This document shows, in pieces, positions 21,618 through 32,659 of a stretch of DNA of 64,000 nt. Source of the stretch: Pomphorhynchus laevis (lineage: Eukaryota > Acanthocephala > Palaeacanthocephala > Echinorhynchida > Pomphorhynchidae); NCBI GenBank assembly GCA_012934845.2, contig WNNJ02001055.1:1-64000 (forward strand), in the 5' to 3' direction. How positions within the stretch are numbered: the stretch's first letter is position 1; each line of letters begins with the position of its first letter. Position numbers and translations under genes: made by a program. The notes beneath the pieces are model-generated. The model ran no database searches and had not been told where the DNA came from. It saw nothing but the letters and a program-made list of their open reading frames with translations.

Positions 21618-23945
21618 AATGAATCAGATAAGCTAACTGAGTGCACGTATTTTATACTTCATATCAATAAAAAATAGAGATATAAACAATTAAAAATAAT
21701 AAATAATTATAATAAGATTTAATATAATTTATGTTCATAATGAAGTTAGAATTTAAAATAAAAATCAATTTTTATGAACTGACTAATAAATAATATATAA
21801 AGTATCAGACAAATACTTTATAAATAAAGTATAAGAATAAATGTCAATTATTTCTACCTTCCAATTAGTTCGAACTTTAAAGTAAATTTAAAATCTAAAT
21901 ATTTACCACACTTTAAAACAATCATTCGATTGATTTAAAGATTATGTAACAAGTGAATGATTTTTAAGCATAATTAATGATGAGGTTTAATTACGTTGTG
22001 TATGCATTTTGGTCAGGTAAAAAATGAAATTATAAATTGATTGTTCACTTATTAATTTAACAGTAAAGTTTTATATATTTATTAGTAAATGGTTAGTCTA
22101 CGATTACCATAGCGCAAAATTTCAAACGATTAGATATCACATTTTGTTAACACAATAAAAGTGCAATATGAAATTAATAACGAAAACAAAGCTAAACTTT
22201 AAAATAAAAATCAATTGTTATGAATTGGCTAATAAATAACAGACGATGTATCAGAATAAGGATTAGATATCATCAGGAGGAACTGCTATGTTCCTCAGGA
22301 GCAAACATCAGGAGGAATTATTCTCAAGGTACCAAAACCATTCACAAAGTTATTCAAGGAATATTTGAAATTTGATATCAAAAAAATATTTGATATCAAA
22401 AACTATTTAATAATTTTTTCACGAAAGCTAATAGCCGCAGCTAAAAATGAAGAAATACTATAAATATGTAATAATATATAACATTATAAATATTATAATT
22501 ATAATGCTAAATCAAAAGTTAATTATTAAATAATAAAATATGCTATAATATGCTATCAGGTTTCAGCTAACTGAGTCTACGTATTTAATATAATTATAAA
22601 ACAAACAAAACATAATAATGCTAAATCAAAATTTAATAATTAAATAATAAAATTAATAATTGTTTTTAGATTTTCTATAATTTAAATCAAGTTAAAATAA
22701 AAAATTGAAATTTAAAATAAACGTCATTTTTATGAATTGACTAATAAATAACAGACGTTGTATCAGAATAAGAATTAGAGGTCATCAGGAGGAACTGCTA
22801 TGCTATCAGGTTTCGGCCCCTAACTCCTCTACCCAACATAGCAGCGGGGCCAAATACATGCTAATGATGTATTTCCTCTGAAATAACTATCTAGTATCTT
22901 ATTCTAATGCAAAGTATATTATTTATTATCCATCCATAAAAATTTGCCACTTAAGAGTTTAAAAGTAACTTTTTAAACGAACAAATTATTTGGGCTAATT
23001 AAATCAGCTAAATGAGTCTTCGTATTTAATATAATTATAAAATAAACAGAACATAATAATACTAAATCAAATTTAATAATTAAATAATAAAATAAATAAT
23101 TGTTATAAGATTTTTATAATTTAAATCAAGTTAAAATAAAAAATTGAAATTTAAAAAAAGTCATTTTTATTAATTGACTAATAAATAAGCACGTTGTATC
23201 AGAATAAGGATTAAATGTCATCAAAAGGAAACATATTTTATTTATTATTTTAAAATTTACTATAAATAACAAATATATTATAATATTATAATATTACAAT
23301 ACATAATATATTCCCTAATAAATAACACTTTTATAAATAAAAATTTAATATTTTTTGTTATGACGTTCTGTGATAAACTGCCTTCTTCATAAATTGTAAA
23401 TGTAATTTTTTGAGTTAGTGAAATTATAAAAATATAAATAATCACTTTTTATTGAGAGTTAGAAATTTATTGGCTACAAATTTGAAAATAGAACAAGTTG
23501 ACATGTTCTATTTTTCATAAATTAAAATAAACAGCGAATATTCTGTGTTAAAAACTAGAAAGGTTTATTTATTTTCACTTTATATAGAAATAACATGACG
23601 ATATAAAAATTAAGGTTTATGTTACTTTCAAATTCTTATTCTTCAAATTCAAGTTATGCAAATCTTAAATTTACCATTTTATATAATAGACCAGATCAAT
23701 TACACCTATTTTAAAAATATTTTATAAATCAAAAAAATAATTATATAATTTATATAAATATTTAATTTATATTTATGTAAAGTTAAAATTTAACATAAAA
23801 ATCAAATTTTATGAATTGACTAATAAATAACAGATGTTGTATCAAAATAAGGATTAGAGGTCATCAGTAGGAACTGCTAGGTTTCGGCACCTATTATTTG
23901 ACCCAACATAGCAGCGAATACGCTGCTATGTTGAATTATGAATCG
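21618..23945 (-). mobile_element. Cluster of about five truncated PLE (Naiad-like) 3' ends, same orientation
   Basis: Successive minus-oriented copies of the PLE 3' UTR lie at about 21618-21840, 22195-22330, 22562-22964, 23000-23240 and 23700-23945. Most can be traced by the conserved terminal CAGCTAACTGAGTC (plus strand), the ATTGACTAATAAATAACAGA block, and GGTCATCAGGAGGAACTGCT. They differ in 5' truncation point and in age; the 22.56-kb copy is almost identical to the end of the copy at 52.5 kb and the others are more diverged. No coding sequence remains. Confidence 0.7.
22562..22964 (-). mobile_element. Young 5'-truncated PLE 3' end with intact pseudoknot
   Basis: Nearly identical to 52470-52880, including the last bases of the RT frame (GCCACTTAAGAGTTTAAA on the plus strand), after which the match stops. 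The pseudoknot strands are at 22795-22802 with 22837-22844, and 22815-22820 with 22846-22851. High identity implies recent movement. Confidence 0.8.
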
Positions 23946-23949
23946 TCCA

Positions 23950-23990
23950 TTATGAATCATAATGGACGATCCCGTCAACAGCCGGGATAT
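23950..23990 (+). repeat. Short dispersed unit (ATAATGGACGATCCCGTCAA)
   Basis: Bases about 23958-23985 are found again at about 35430-35455 and 35629-35655, each time near an AT dinucleotide stretch. The copy here is preceded by its own partial inverted version (ATCGTCCATTATGAATCATA). Probably the end of a short non-autonomous repeat. Confidence 0.6.
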
Positions 23991-24035
23991 ATATAAGTAC
24001 CGCCGCCTGGGCTTTTCAGAAGATCAATAAATAAA

Positions 24036-24360
24036 TTAGAGATGCGATTCAACCAGGACTATCACCTATATGCTTATTGCATGACGTAGCTTTCGCTTTC
24101 GAAGTCAATACAATGCAGTAAATTCTTTTCAGTGTAAGAAAGCGCAAGCTACGTCATGCAATTAGCATATAGTGAATTCTTTCTGCTTTAATCTATATAC
24201 AGTATATTTTTCATGTGTAATCATTGTATGTGCTGCAACTGATGAGGTTTCTCAAAGCCAAAACGGTATGCCGTCTTGCAGTGATGAAGCATGAAATTAT
24301 CTACACATAAAAAGAGGCAGATAGGTGTAATAGACAGTCCTGGTTGAATCACATCTCTAA
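24036..24360. mobile_element. Foldback element with 25-bp TIRs and a nested second inverted repeat
   Basis: Terminal repeats: TTAGAGATGCGATTCAACCA... at 24036-24060 and its complement at 24336-24360 (one mismatch over 25 bp). Nested inside is a second inverted repeat of about 33 bp, 24068-24100 and 24138-24170 (GCATGACGTAGCTT core). The remaining interior, 24171-24335, carries a hammerhead-like motif (separate entry). There is no coding capacity. The left flank is another short repeat and the right flank an RT-like fragment. Confidence 0.7.
24233..24281 (+). ncRNA. Type I hammerhead-ribozyme-like motif (core base altered)
   Basis: Stem I: CTGCAA (24233-24238) pairs fully with TTGCAG (24276-24281). 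The core CTGATGA is at 24239-24245. Stem II: GGTTT/AAGCC closed by CTCA (24246-24259). Then AAA (24260-24262) where GAA is expected. Stem III: ACGG-TATG-CCGT (24263-24274), followed by C at the cleavage position (24275). Every helix and every core base fits a hammerhead except G12, which is A; G12 is needed for catalysis in known hammerheads. This single copy is therefore probably inactive or has drifted from an active relative. Hammerheads are known from PLEs and other small retroelements. Confidence 0.6.
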
Positions 24361-24366
24361 TATATA

Positions 24367-25075
24367 TAGCAGCAAATATGGATTAAAAATCAATCGTAGC
24401 AAGCTTTAATTCCTGGACAACAGTTGCAAGCGATTTTTCGCAATAACAATTTATAAAATGACGCATTCCTTTTGGAATCCTGTGAGAAATTCAGTGCCCT
24501 CGTAATCAACGGATACGCATTTGTGCCTTATATAAAGAATAACTAGAAGGTCCACACACGCAACAAGCCAGTAAAAACGCTTTCTGCACATCAGTTTCGG
24601 ATAGCATCGTGAGGAATTGCTGGTGTCTTTGTAGTTATCACAAAAGCAGTCGAAACGTGACCCTAACCACTTCATCCGACTGACGATGACTGCTGGGTGG
24701 TTAGGAACGTCTCGGAGTGATACATTAGACTGATGGAGCTGATGATCGAAGTCCAGTTATTTAGCAGCTCATATCGATTTAAAATCAATCGTAGCCAGTT
24801 TTGGCTCCTGGACCACAGTTTCAAGCGATTTTTCGCACTACCAATTTATAAAAAACGTATTCCTTTCGGAATCCTGTGAGAAATTCAGTGCCCTCGTAAC
24901 CAACGGATACGCATTTGTGCATATAAAGAATAACTAGAAGGTCCACACACGCAACAACCCAGTAAAACCGCTTTATGCACCTGAGTTTCGTTTAGCATCG
25001 TGAGGAATTGCTGGTGTCTTTACAGTTATCACAAAAGCAGTCGAAACGCACCCTAACCACTTCATCCGGTGCAAT
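24367..25075 (+). pseudogene. Tandem duplicate of an RT-like LINE fragment
   Basis: Two copies lie head to tail (24367-24770 and 24771-25075). The plus strand reads SKYGLKINRSK or SYRFKINRSQ, followed by WLLD-like and CKRFFA peptides, and before the second copy RNVSE, YIRLMELMIEVQLFSS. The peptide KYGLKIN in front of a K/S-T-like stretch is typical of the region after the YADD box in RTE- and Jockey-type reverse transcriptases. The remaining 300 bp of each copy are not recognised. A third, opposite-oriented copy is at 30.9-31.3 kb. Stops are frequent. Confidence 0.5.
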
Positions 25076-25079
25076 GCTA

Positions 25080-25480
25080 ATTTCTAACAGACCGTATTAT
25101 TTTGGATATAATTTTATCATAATTTTTAAAAAAATATGATATTAAAAAATTTGCATTTTTCAATGCAAAATGCCACTTAGTGATGGCCGCATGAATTGTC
25201 GTTGCGAATATGCTGAATTCAAATAAATTTTGTAATCTATAAAAATCGAAAAATTCGGGAATTTCCAAAGTTGGAATTTTTGACACTCAATACACACGCA
25301 TTTCAATTAATACAATAACATATGTTACTTTGTGAATACTTGGACTTATTTGAAAAACTTACATCAGCAGCTGCTTTAAATCTATATAATAAATAAAGAT
25401 TTTCTTAAATAAATAACAACCAACAGGTAATACAGGCTAATTAATGACAGCTTTAGTGTTTTTTAGTTCTTTATTATTTT
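25080..25480. other. Intergenic, no gene recognised
   Basis: AT-rich; one minus frame of 69 codons (25286-25077) without a recognisable family. Confidence 0.5.
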
Positions 25481-25985
25481 AATTTCTTGGAACAGCAGGT
25501 CTCCAGCAACACAATTCACGGCTTCAGGACCAGTAAGATCTGAGCCCATAGAACCAGCACGCCGCCTTCAGACCGAACCATTCGAGGTTATTTCACCCTC
25601 CTAACAGTCCAGTCGAGACGGACTATGGTCGGTAATCTCGAGATGAGGAGTTTGATAAATCTTAGTATTTGCTCTGGTAATGTCCTCTAGTGAAGACTAA
25701 TCCTGAGATAGATCAAGTAACCCCAATGGCGCACTTGGGATTTCCCATTCAATGACAAATGCTGAATTCATTTCAGTGTCGACATAGCTTTCTTCAGGAT
25801 ACGCTTGAGTCTATCCAGGTTTGCTTTCGCAAACCAGTTTACCGTAATAGTAAATATTTTACTAAACTTGTGAAGGTAGGGAGAGGTTAATCGTTAAGGA
25901 TAGAAAAGAGAGCAGAGTGTGCTCGTCTCTCAAGTTTTTTCTTAGTCATAGGGGCGCCATGAAAGACAATCACATGCGATTTCAG

Positions 25986-26561
25986 TTAGTTGAGAATAAG
26001 ATTGGAAGGGGGAAGCTGGTCTTTTAATCTTAAAAAGAAACGGCTAATGTCGGAGACTACATCATTGCACTTGCGTCTAGAAAACAGGGATGTGATATCA
26101 TTAGCGTATTTCACGAGATGTTGTTCGCGTTTAATTTTTTTGAAAAGTTCAATGTTGGTAGCAAGATATAAGATAGGAGAAAGTGGGGAGCCTTGATGCA
26201 CACCTGTAATAGGGTAGAACTGACGTGCATCAGGGTCGTCACCGTAGAAGAATCGTTTGGTATTCAGCAATATCTCCACACTGTTAACAATTCTCGCAGG
26301 AAGCTCTAGGGACTTGAGAGAAGAGATAAGGAAAGAAATGGAAATACGGTCAAATTCAGCAGAGAAGTCAATAAAAGAAGCCACAGCAAGCAAATGACTG
26401 TTACTTTGACAGTTTTGAATCGAAATAGGCCGCAGATCTTCAGGACATGAAATCGATCTCTTTTTGGTAAAAGCACATCGGCTGATAATGATGCCAGCAA
26501 CATCTGATATGGAGACTAATATCATTGTGATGGTGACCTTTATTCTCTGACTATCTGTCAA
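25986..26561 (-). pseudogene. LINE reverse transcriptase domain (I/R1-like)
   Basis: Open for 191 codons. It shows PISIQN, ASFIDFSAEFDRIS (motif A, with Asp), ITGVHQGSPLSPILYLATNI (motif B) and LVKYANDITSLFS, the catalytic YxDD box in which the first Asp is replaced (YAND). The enzyme would copy LINE RNA at the target site, but this copy is probably inactive. Downstream, in another frame, lies a VFHGAPMTKKK peptide shared with the fragment at 30.7-30.9 kb. Confidence 0.75.
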
Positions 26562-27149
26562 AAGCTGACAGACACGAGTGGAGAGTGGCGCATTGGATCA
26601 GGAGGTGCCCTGAGGTCACCCCAGGGCGGGATTGAATGGGGGAGATTGAGTGAGTCCATAATTATGTAAGGATAGTGACTCCTCCAAACCTTTATCAAGG
26701 CCTATACTACCAATCCATCCCGAGGCTCTACCCATCCAACAGATAAACTTCTCCTTCTTGAATATCTTCAAAAAGGAAGACTGGTAATGGTTAAGGCGAG
26801 CAATAGTCGCACTATCCATGTTCAGCTGGAACCTATATTTAGAGCTCCAATATTCATTCGAGAGGACCTGTCTGGCGGAAACAGATAGATTGGGGAGGTG
26901 TAGCATTTTAGCCATGACCTTGAGTTTTGTTCGAGTGGGATTGTATTACCTACATTTATAAGTAGTCGTGAGGAACACGGAAGCTTGCGATGAGAGGTAG
27001 GAATTAAATTCGGTCAAACTCGCATGCCCTACCCCGAGGAATAGTTATATAGCTGCTTGAAAGAAGGCCACACTAATTGGATCAAAGTGAAACCTCCTTC
27101 TAAGCAACGTATCATCCTCTAACCGGTTATGATAGGTGGTCAACTGTTG

Positions 27150-27607
27150 GCGTCATTGTTCAGTACAGATAGGTTTTAATAACCACATCGTATGCAGCAG
27201 TAGTATGTCGAGAAGCGTATTTGTAGTAGAGCAATGAAAGGTGGGGATGGTGGTTGTGAAAAGATAGTCGTTTCTGGCTCTGTGGAATGATGCATTGATC
27301 CAACGACTAGTTATGTAGTTGAAGTCAACAAGTAACATGTCAAACCGCTACCTAATATAAGATCCATAACGTCACGGTTCTTGTGAATTTCTACTGGCCG
27401 GATATAGATATTGGCTATGCTGATACGCTTAAGGTTCTTACAGAGTGATATAACTAAGCCGGACAAGATAGGGTCGGACAAGAATAGTTTAATAAGAGAG
27501 ATGATATTAAAAGGCACTTTACTAGTGTTAAAAGACCTTAAGATGAAGATGAGTGCGGGGGTTATGTACGGATAAAGTGGGTATATATGTGCTTTGAGAT
27601 AAATCAA
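27150..27607 (-). pseudogene. LINE APE-type endonuclease remnant
   Basis: The minus frame 27338-27153 reads VDFNYITSRWINASFHRARND, then TTTIPTFHCSTTNTLLDILLL, matching the GDFNxHxxxW and PTFxxxxxxxxLDI signatures of LINE endonucleases. The frame 27607-27311 supplies the preceding strands (ISIANIYIRP). A frameshift separates the two. Confidence 0.6.
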
Positions 27608-27794
27608 GTAATGTCCTGGGGGAGACGGATAGACTGCGTCTCCTGAAGGACTATAACATCTGCATCTCTACCAGATAGAAGGCTAAGGGCGGCAGCTCTT
27701 GCCGAATTCCACTAATTGATTCAGTGAAAAAGGTCCTTGATTACTTCCCATTGCGTAAGTGTAACTGATTAGGACACCCTCCACCTAGTCGCAA

Positions 27795-28690
27795 CTAGAG
27801 AAAGGAAGGCCGCTTCCTGTCACGACAGGTGAGTCTATGACCCACGGGCGATTTCTTCATATCCATCGATGGGACCTCCATTTCCCAATCCTTTCCTTTT
27901 CGAGATAGCTTAAGAGAAGATAGGCTTTTTGCCGAGGCTCTAAGACGCTTTTTAGACACTAGGGCTGCCTTAGTTGTAGTCGGAGACGTCGATGAAGACG
28001 GACTCTGTGTCGCATAACTAACCTTTGCTGTTAATATGAGAATCAACTCCTCCAGATTCTTAACGGAAACTTGATGATTTTCATCAATTAATCTAATGAT
28101 GTCCAGGTCAGACATTCTCTTGTCGGTATTACAAGCTTCGGCAAAGTCAGACGGTATCGCCGGACCATCACAGTTTCTTTTTGTAGTTTTTAAAACTACT
28201 GCATTTGCATGAACACGCAGGAGGATGACCCCCCCCCGCAATTCGAACAATAAAGGGGACTATCGAATTTACCAGCAAGTTCGTTCTCCGAACCTCCAAC
28301 TTCATATGAACGGGGCATAAGACATCCTGGCCCCTAATACCCACACTTATGGCAGTTGTTTAAATGAGGTAGGTCAGGTGGTCAGTATACAATAGCATAA
28401 ACGAAAGGTTATGGCTCAGAAATAGGTTAAAGGTCGATTTCGCGAAACATTCGCCAGCATACACAGAGGTGGAACAAAAGGCCACTGGAATAGGGAGGCC
28501 GTTCTTTCCCGTAATGAATCGGATGTTGTCAATTTGTATTGAAGTTCCAGGATTTAAATATCATCGGCCTGCAGGAAGGACGGTAAATTAGAAATTTTTA
28601 CAGACGCCTGGATAGACTTGAAAGAGATTGTGCCCTAGTTTGAAAAGCTTTCATTGAAGAATTCCAAATATGCAATAGTCAGGTCAGAGG
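27795..28690 (-). pseudogene. LINE ORF1 (gag-like) remnant
   Basis: A broken frame upstream gives a zinc-knuckle-like stretch (NCHKCGY, then LYCSNCGG near 28.3 kb). The 151-codon frame 28250-27795 follows, hydrophilic and Ser/Lys-rich with a DIIRLIDENHQVSVKNLEEL helix. Position upstream of EN and RT fits ORF1, which binds the element RNA. Confidence 0.5.
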
Positions 28691-28699
28691 TGCAAATAT

Positions 28700-29640
28700 A
28701 GATACGCACCAAAATATCTGATTGAATTAAAAATTACCCTTTTATTATAGAGCTCTGAAAAACTCCTTAAAAACTTGTTAAATATGTTTTGCCTCTCTAT
28801 AGTTTCTAGAAATTTGATGTTCACTAAATTAGCCTATTTAGACACAGGGGAAGTTCCCTCTGCTCCATTATAGTCTGCATATAAATACCTTAGCTTTGTG
28901 AAAGGAGAAAGATTCACTTGATACTTCTTATTACCAGTTTTTTCTTGAATTTCGTTGTTTCTTACAATTTTCAGCTAATCTGTTGTTTTAAATCCGAATT
29001 CAGAACATTTCGCAACGGTAAAGTGTATAAGATGTATTTGGATTAAAGTGTAGTTTTTTTAAACAATTTACATATATGGCGTTTGGCATAGCCTTACATG
29101 TACCGAACAATACATGCCTTCGCTGTCAAAAACATTGAAGGATTAGGTTAGAATAATTCAATTGATAATTCTGTTTTTCAATATAAGTCATCAAAACTTC
29201 TAAGCATTTTAACATAATAAAAAATGTTTGATAAATTCAATAAACCACTTGCTTAACATTCAATTAAGCATATGCAAGATACGACATTTGAAGACACTAC
29301 CTATACCCAGAGTTAGTGGATAAAAATGGAGAGAGCAATTATATTTGTATTAGATAAACATTTAAACTGCAAGGTCAATTACCTCATGCAAACTCAATTA
29401 TATCATTACATCAGTGAAGGGTCCTACTTTCAAAGCACTTTCATTTCATTTATCAAAATTAGAGAATATCGGATTGTACTAGAGGATAGATACCGTTGGA
29501 CCCCATCAGACATAAAAGCTCGATGTCAATGTGACCAAGTTGGTAGGCGTGTGACATACGCTATTCTACAAGGCTAGCATAATCCCAATACAAATACATA
29601 ATCAGGTACGAACCTCCAGTTTTTACTTAAGTTGGCTATG
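28700..29640. other. Intergenic; one unrecognised frame
   Basis: A plus-strand frame of 83 codons at 29326-29577 has an ATG and a plausible composition (MERAIIFVLDKHLNCKVNY start) but no recognised family and no clear splice sites. The rest is AT-rich. Confidence 0.4.
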
Positions 29641-29649
29641 CAGGCAGTG

Positions 29650-29990
29650 CTCGGGGGTTATCCGAAAGCGTTTTAAATAAATTGCAAAAGAAAGCTGATA
29701 GCATATCAGTTCCTCCTGATGACCTCTAATTCTTATTCTGATACAACGTCTGTTATTTATTAGTCAATTCATAAAAATGACGTTTATTTTAAATTTTATT
29801 TTTTATTTTATTTTTTTAACTTGATTTAAATTATAGAAAATCTAAAAACAATTTTTAATTTTATTATTTAATTATTAAATTTTGATTTAGCATTATTATG
29901 CTTTGTTTATTTTATAATTATATTAAATACGTAGACTCAGTTAGCTGATTTAATTGGTTAAATTTTATATACCTACTTATTTCGATAACA
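29650..29990 (+). repeat. Retroelement end split by a PLE 3' end insertion
   Basis: 29650-29695 and 29954-29985 together correspond to 19826-19905 (…AAATAAATTGCAAAAGAAAG, then TTAAATTTTATATACCTACT). The uninterrupted copy at 19.8 kb shows the pre-insertion state. Confidence 0.7.
29696..29953 (+). mobile_element. 5'-truncated PLE 3' end (about 255 bp), nested insertion
   Basis: Begins CTGATAGCATATCAG (approximate) and ends GACTCAGTTAGCTGATTTA, the constant terminus of the local PLE family. It lacks the pseudoknot, having been truncated just after it. The empty site is visible at 19.86 kb. Copies that share the 3' end but vary at the 5' end fit target-primed reverse transcription. Confidence 0.75.
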
Positions 29991-30465
29991 TAATTTGAGG
30001 TATTCACTGCTGCTAGGACCCTCGAGGAGTACTTGTTCATATTTGAATATTAATATTATTACACCAGCAAATTGAAGAATTGACTTATTAACGTTTCACC
30101 CTTTGGGCGATAAAACGTGCATAACTGAGTATTTGAAGTCATCACATTCCATCAGCAATCAAATTCCTAGACCGGTTTCTTCTTGTTGAGCCTCATCATT
30201 AGGGTCCATATTTTAAGTCTTCAGGGATCCTTTACCACAGTTTAGAACGGTTCATCATAAGGATAGTTATTACAAGACAACCTTCTATATATAACCTTAT
30301 ATAGGGTTATATATAAGGTTAAATATAATCTTATATATTTATAAAAGGTTAATAATAAAGATTTTGTTAACAACTATATAACCACTAAAAAGTTTTAAAA
30401 GAAAAACATGCAGAAAAAAAACAGAAAAGAAAGTCAGTGCGGTAGTTAATGAAGTTTTCATTGTG
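29990..30465. other. Intergenic with small AT hairpins
   Basis: A cluster of ATATAACCTTATAT-type inverted repeats lies at about 30283-30350. No gene. Confidence 0.5.
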
Positions 30466-30469
30466 TCAC

Positions 30470-30902
30470 AGCTTCAGGGATCTGAGCCCTCCAGCCAATT
30501 CAACACGCCGCTCTCCGACTAAACCACCTGGGGTCTCTCACTCCCCGAAGAGCTCGGTAATCGCGAAATGAAGAGCTTGAGAAGCCTTAGTCTTTGCACT
30601 GGGGATGTCCTTTTGAAAATAAGACAGATGCTGGGCCCGTTTCAGGGCGTACCTACCTTTCTTCAGGAAACGTTTGAGTCTATCCAGGTCAGCTACGCTG
30701 ACCAGTTCATCGTAATGGTGAACCCCAGGTATTTTACTTGACTTGTGAAGGTAGGGAGTGGCTGAGGCAGCAAAATGGAGGAGAGTGCAGAGCGTGCTAA
30801 TCTTTTAAGCTTCTTTTTGGTGGAAGGGGCGCCATGAAAGAAAACCACCTGCGATTTAGAGAAGTTAAGAACAAGATTGGATATGGGTCTATTTAAGGTC
30901 AT
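30470..30902 (-). pseudogene. LINE RT C-terminal fragment (same family as 25.5-28.7 kb)
   Basis: The minus frame 30902-30693 reads NLVLNFSKSQVVFFHGAPST, then TFTSQVKYLGFTITMNWSA. Both the VFFHGAP and VKYLG peptides match the region behind the YADD box of the LINE at 25.9 kb. The sequence then runs into the family's less conserved tail to about 30470. Severely truncated. Confidence 0.65.
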
Positions 30903-30944
30903 ATATAATCTTATTTTTAACCTTATATATAGTGCTAAAAATAT

Positions 30945-31295
30945 ATAGTGCGAAAAATCGCTTGCAACTGCGGTCCAGGAGCCAAAGCTGGCCCCGATTG
31001 ATTTTTAATCCATATTTGCTGCTAAATAACTGCACTTTGATCATCAGCTCCAGGAGTCTAATGTATCGTTCCGAGACGTTCCTAAGCACCCAGAAGTCAC
31101 GGCCAGTCGGATGAAGTGGTTAGGGTGCGTTTCAACTGGTGTTGTAATAACTATAAAGACACCAGCAATTCCTCATGATGATAGACGAAACTCCGGTGCA
31201 TAAAGCGTTTTACTGGTTTGTTACCCGTGTGAATCTTCTAGTTATTCTTTATATAAGGCACAAATGCGTATCCGTTGATTACGAGGGCATTTATA
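30945..31295 (-). pseudogene. Third copy of the RT-like unit of 24.37-25.08 kb
   Basis: The minus frame 31089-30889 gives RNVSERYIRLLELMIKVQLF, then SSKYGLKINRGQLWLLDRSCKRFFA, the best-preserved version of this unit. The flanking sequence to 31295 matches the 24.45-24.66 kb region in reverse. Family likely RTE/Jockey-type LINE; only this segment survives. Confidence 0.55.
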
Positions 31296-31299
31296 CAAA

Positions 31300-32085
31300 A
31301 TCAACAATATTTAACAAAATCAGCAAAATCGCTTAAAGATGTTTTTATATGGTGCTAACAGAACCTATCGAAATATAAAAAATATTTCGTATTTCATCGA
31401 TCCTGCTCCAAACCTACAAGATTAAAAATTTCTTTAAAATATATAAGCTTTAATTTTAATACTTACATTTTATATGTTAGTGAAAATTTGTTATGAAAAA
31501 ATACATGTGTATATTGTATTTTGAGAAACGTACAATCAAATATATTGAAAATTTAATTCTAATTATTCGTTACATTTTCAGATAAAATTATTTGTTTGAA
31601 TTTATTAAAAATTTTGTTTAATTAAATTTGTAATGGAACAAGAAAATGTAAATTGGACAATTGCATTTTTAATTGAACAATATTTTTCAATTATACATTA
31701 ATATTCGATTGAATTTTCACTTGAGCAATGATTTTATTTGTTGTCATTTTCAGAGTTTTTTATGTTTTATCTTGAAAGACAATTCTCGTTCAAGTAAAGA
31801 ATTTTCTCTGAAGACGGCAGCAGTTGATTACGAAATTATAATTTAAATTTTCAATTAAATAAATTATTCATCTGTCAATAGACACGCGTAAAATTTTTCT
31901 CAAAATTGCAAAAGTACGTGATTTAATTATTATATATTCAATTACTGACAGTACATAGTATACCCATGGCACGATTTGATACGCTCAAATTAAGAATTTC
32001 TAAACAGTCGATTTTAAAAATTTTACAGACGATTAAATTTGTCAAGAATCAAATTAAAACAAAAATGCAATATATCAAAAAGACA
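31300..32085. other. A+T-rich intergenic
   Basis: No frames or repeat partners recognised. Confidence 0.5.
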
Positions 32086-32089
32086 GTGT

Positions 32090-32462
32090 GAATGAAAGTA
32101 TTACAAGCTTTATTGAATAACTTTATTACCACAAGTACGACTGAGTATTTGGAAGGGCAAAGGTGATATTGCTAATTGCATGAACTACAACAAATCCGCA
32201 TACTCTGATACTTAATGAAAATATTCGAGCGAGTGCTCGACAATCGCCTTAGGATGATCGTAAATATTACGCCGAACCAATGTAAATTCGTAAAGGGAAA
32301 AGACACGACAGATCACACGGCCCGTCTGACCCAGGAAAAAAGGTGAAAAAAAATAGACGGTGTACATAGATCGACCGCATGCCTCAAGACCACATTTAAC
32401 ATGCCCTAAACTAGACATGCCAAATTTGTCCCTGAAGTTTATGTAAAATGGGCGCGGCATTT
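32090..32462 (-). pseudogene. Possible PLE GIY-YIG remnant
   Basis: The minus frame 32460-32212 contains FFLGQTGRVICRVFS, LVRRNIYDHPKAIVEHSLEYFH, resembling the YVGQTGRxLxxR and AxxEHSLxxxH parts of C-terminal-type PLE endonucleases. The GIY strand upstream is not recognisable. The match rests on two short motifs. Broken and old if real. Confidence 0.4.
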
Positions 32463-32659
32463 CTACACTAACGTGATCAGCACAGTCTGTTGCAAATGAG
32501 GAACGTCGTCACCATCATGCACAATCACCGTCGGCGCCTACCAGGACTCAGATCTCTCGCAACTCCTGTGGTAAACCACCTTAATGGTGGGTTAGCATTA
32601 AGTAAATCACCTTTAAGATTGGATGACGAGCTGTATGGGAAGCATAAGCACTTAATATA

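Larger units (their letters stand above)
25490..28700 (-). mobile_element. Broken I/R1-like LINE (ORF1, EN, RT in order)
   Basis: Reading leftwards on the minus strand: ORF1 with zinc knuckle (about 28690-27795), APE-type endonuclease (about 27607-27150), linker, then RT (26915-25986) and a C-terminal part running to about 25490. The order and motifs match I/R1/Jockey-type LINEs. Base composition is clearly less AT-rich than the surroundings. Many frameshifts and stops. A second fragment of the same family is at 30.47-30.90 kb. No clear target duplication or poly-A found. Confidence 0.7.

Noticed and set aside
24451-24675. Minus-strand 74-codon Cys-rich frame as a small secreted or receptor protein
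   Set aside because: Lies inside a tandem transposon-derived unit and is disrupted in the sister copies.
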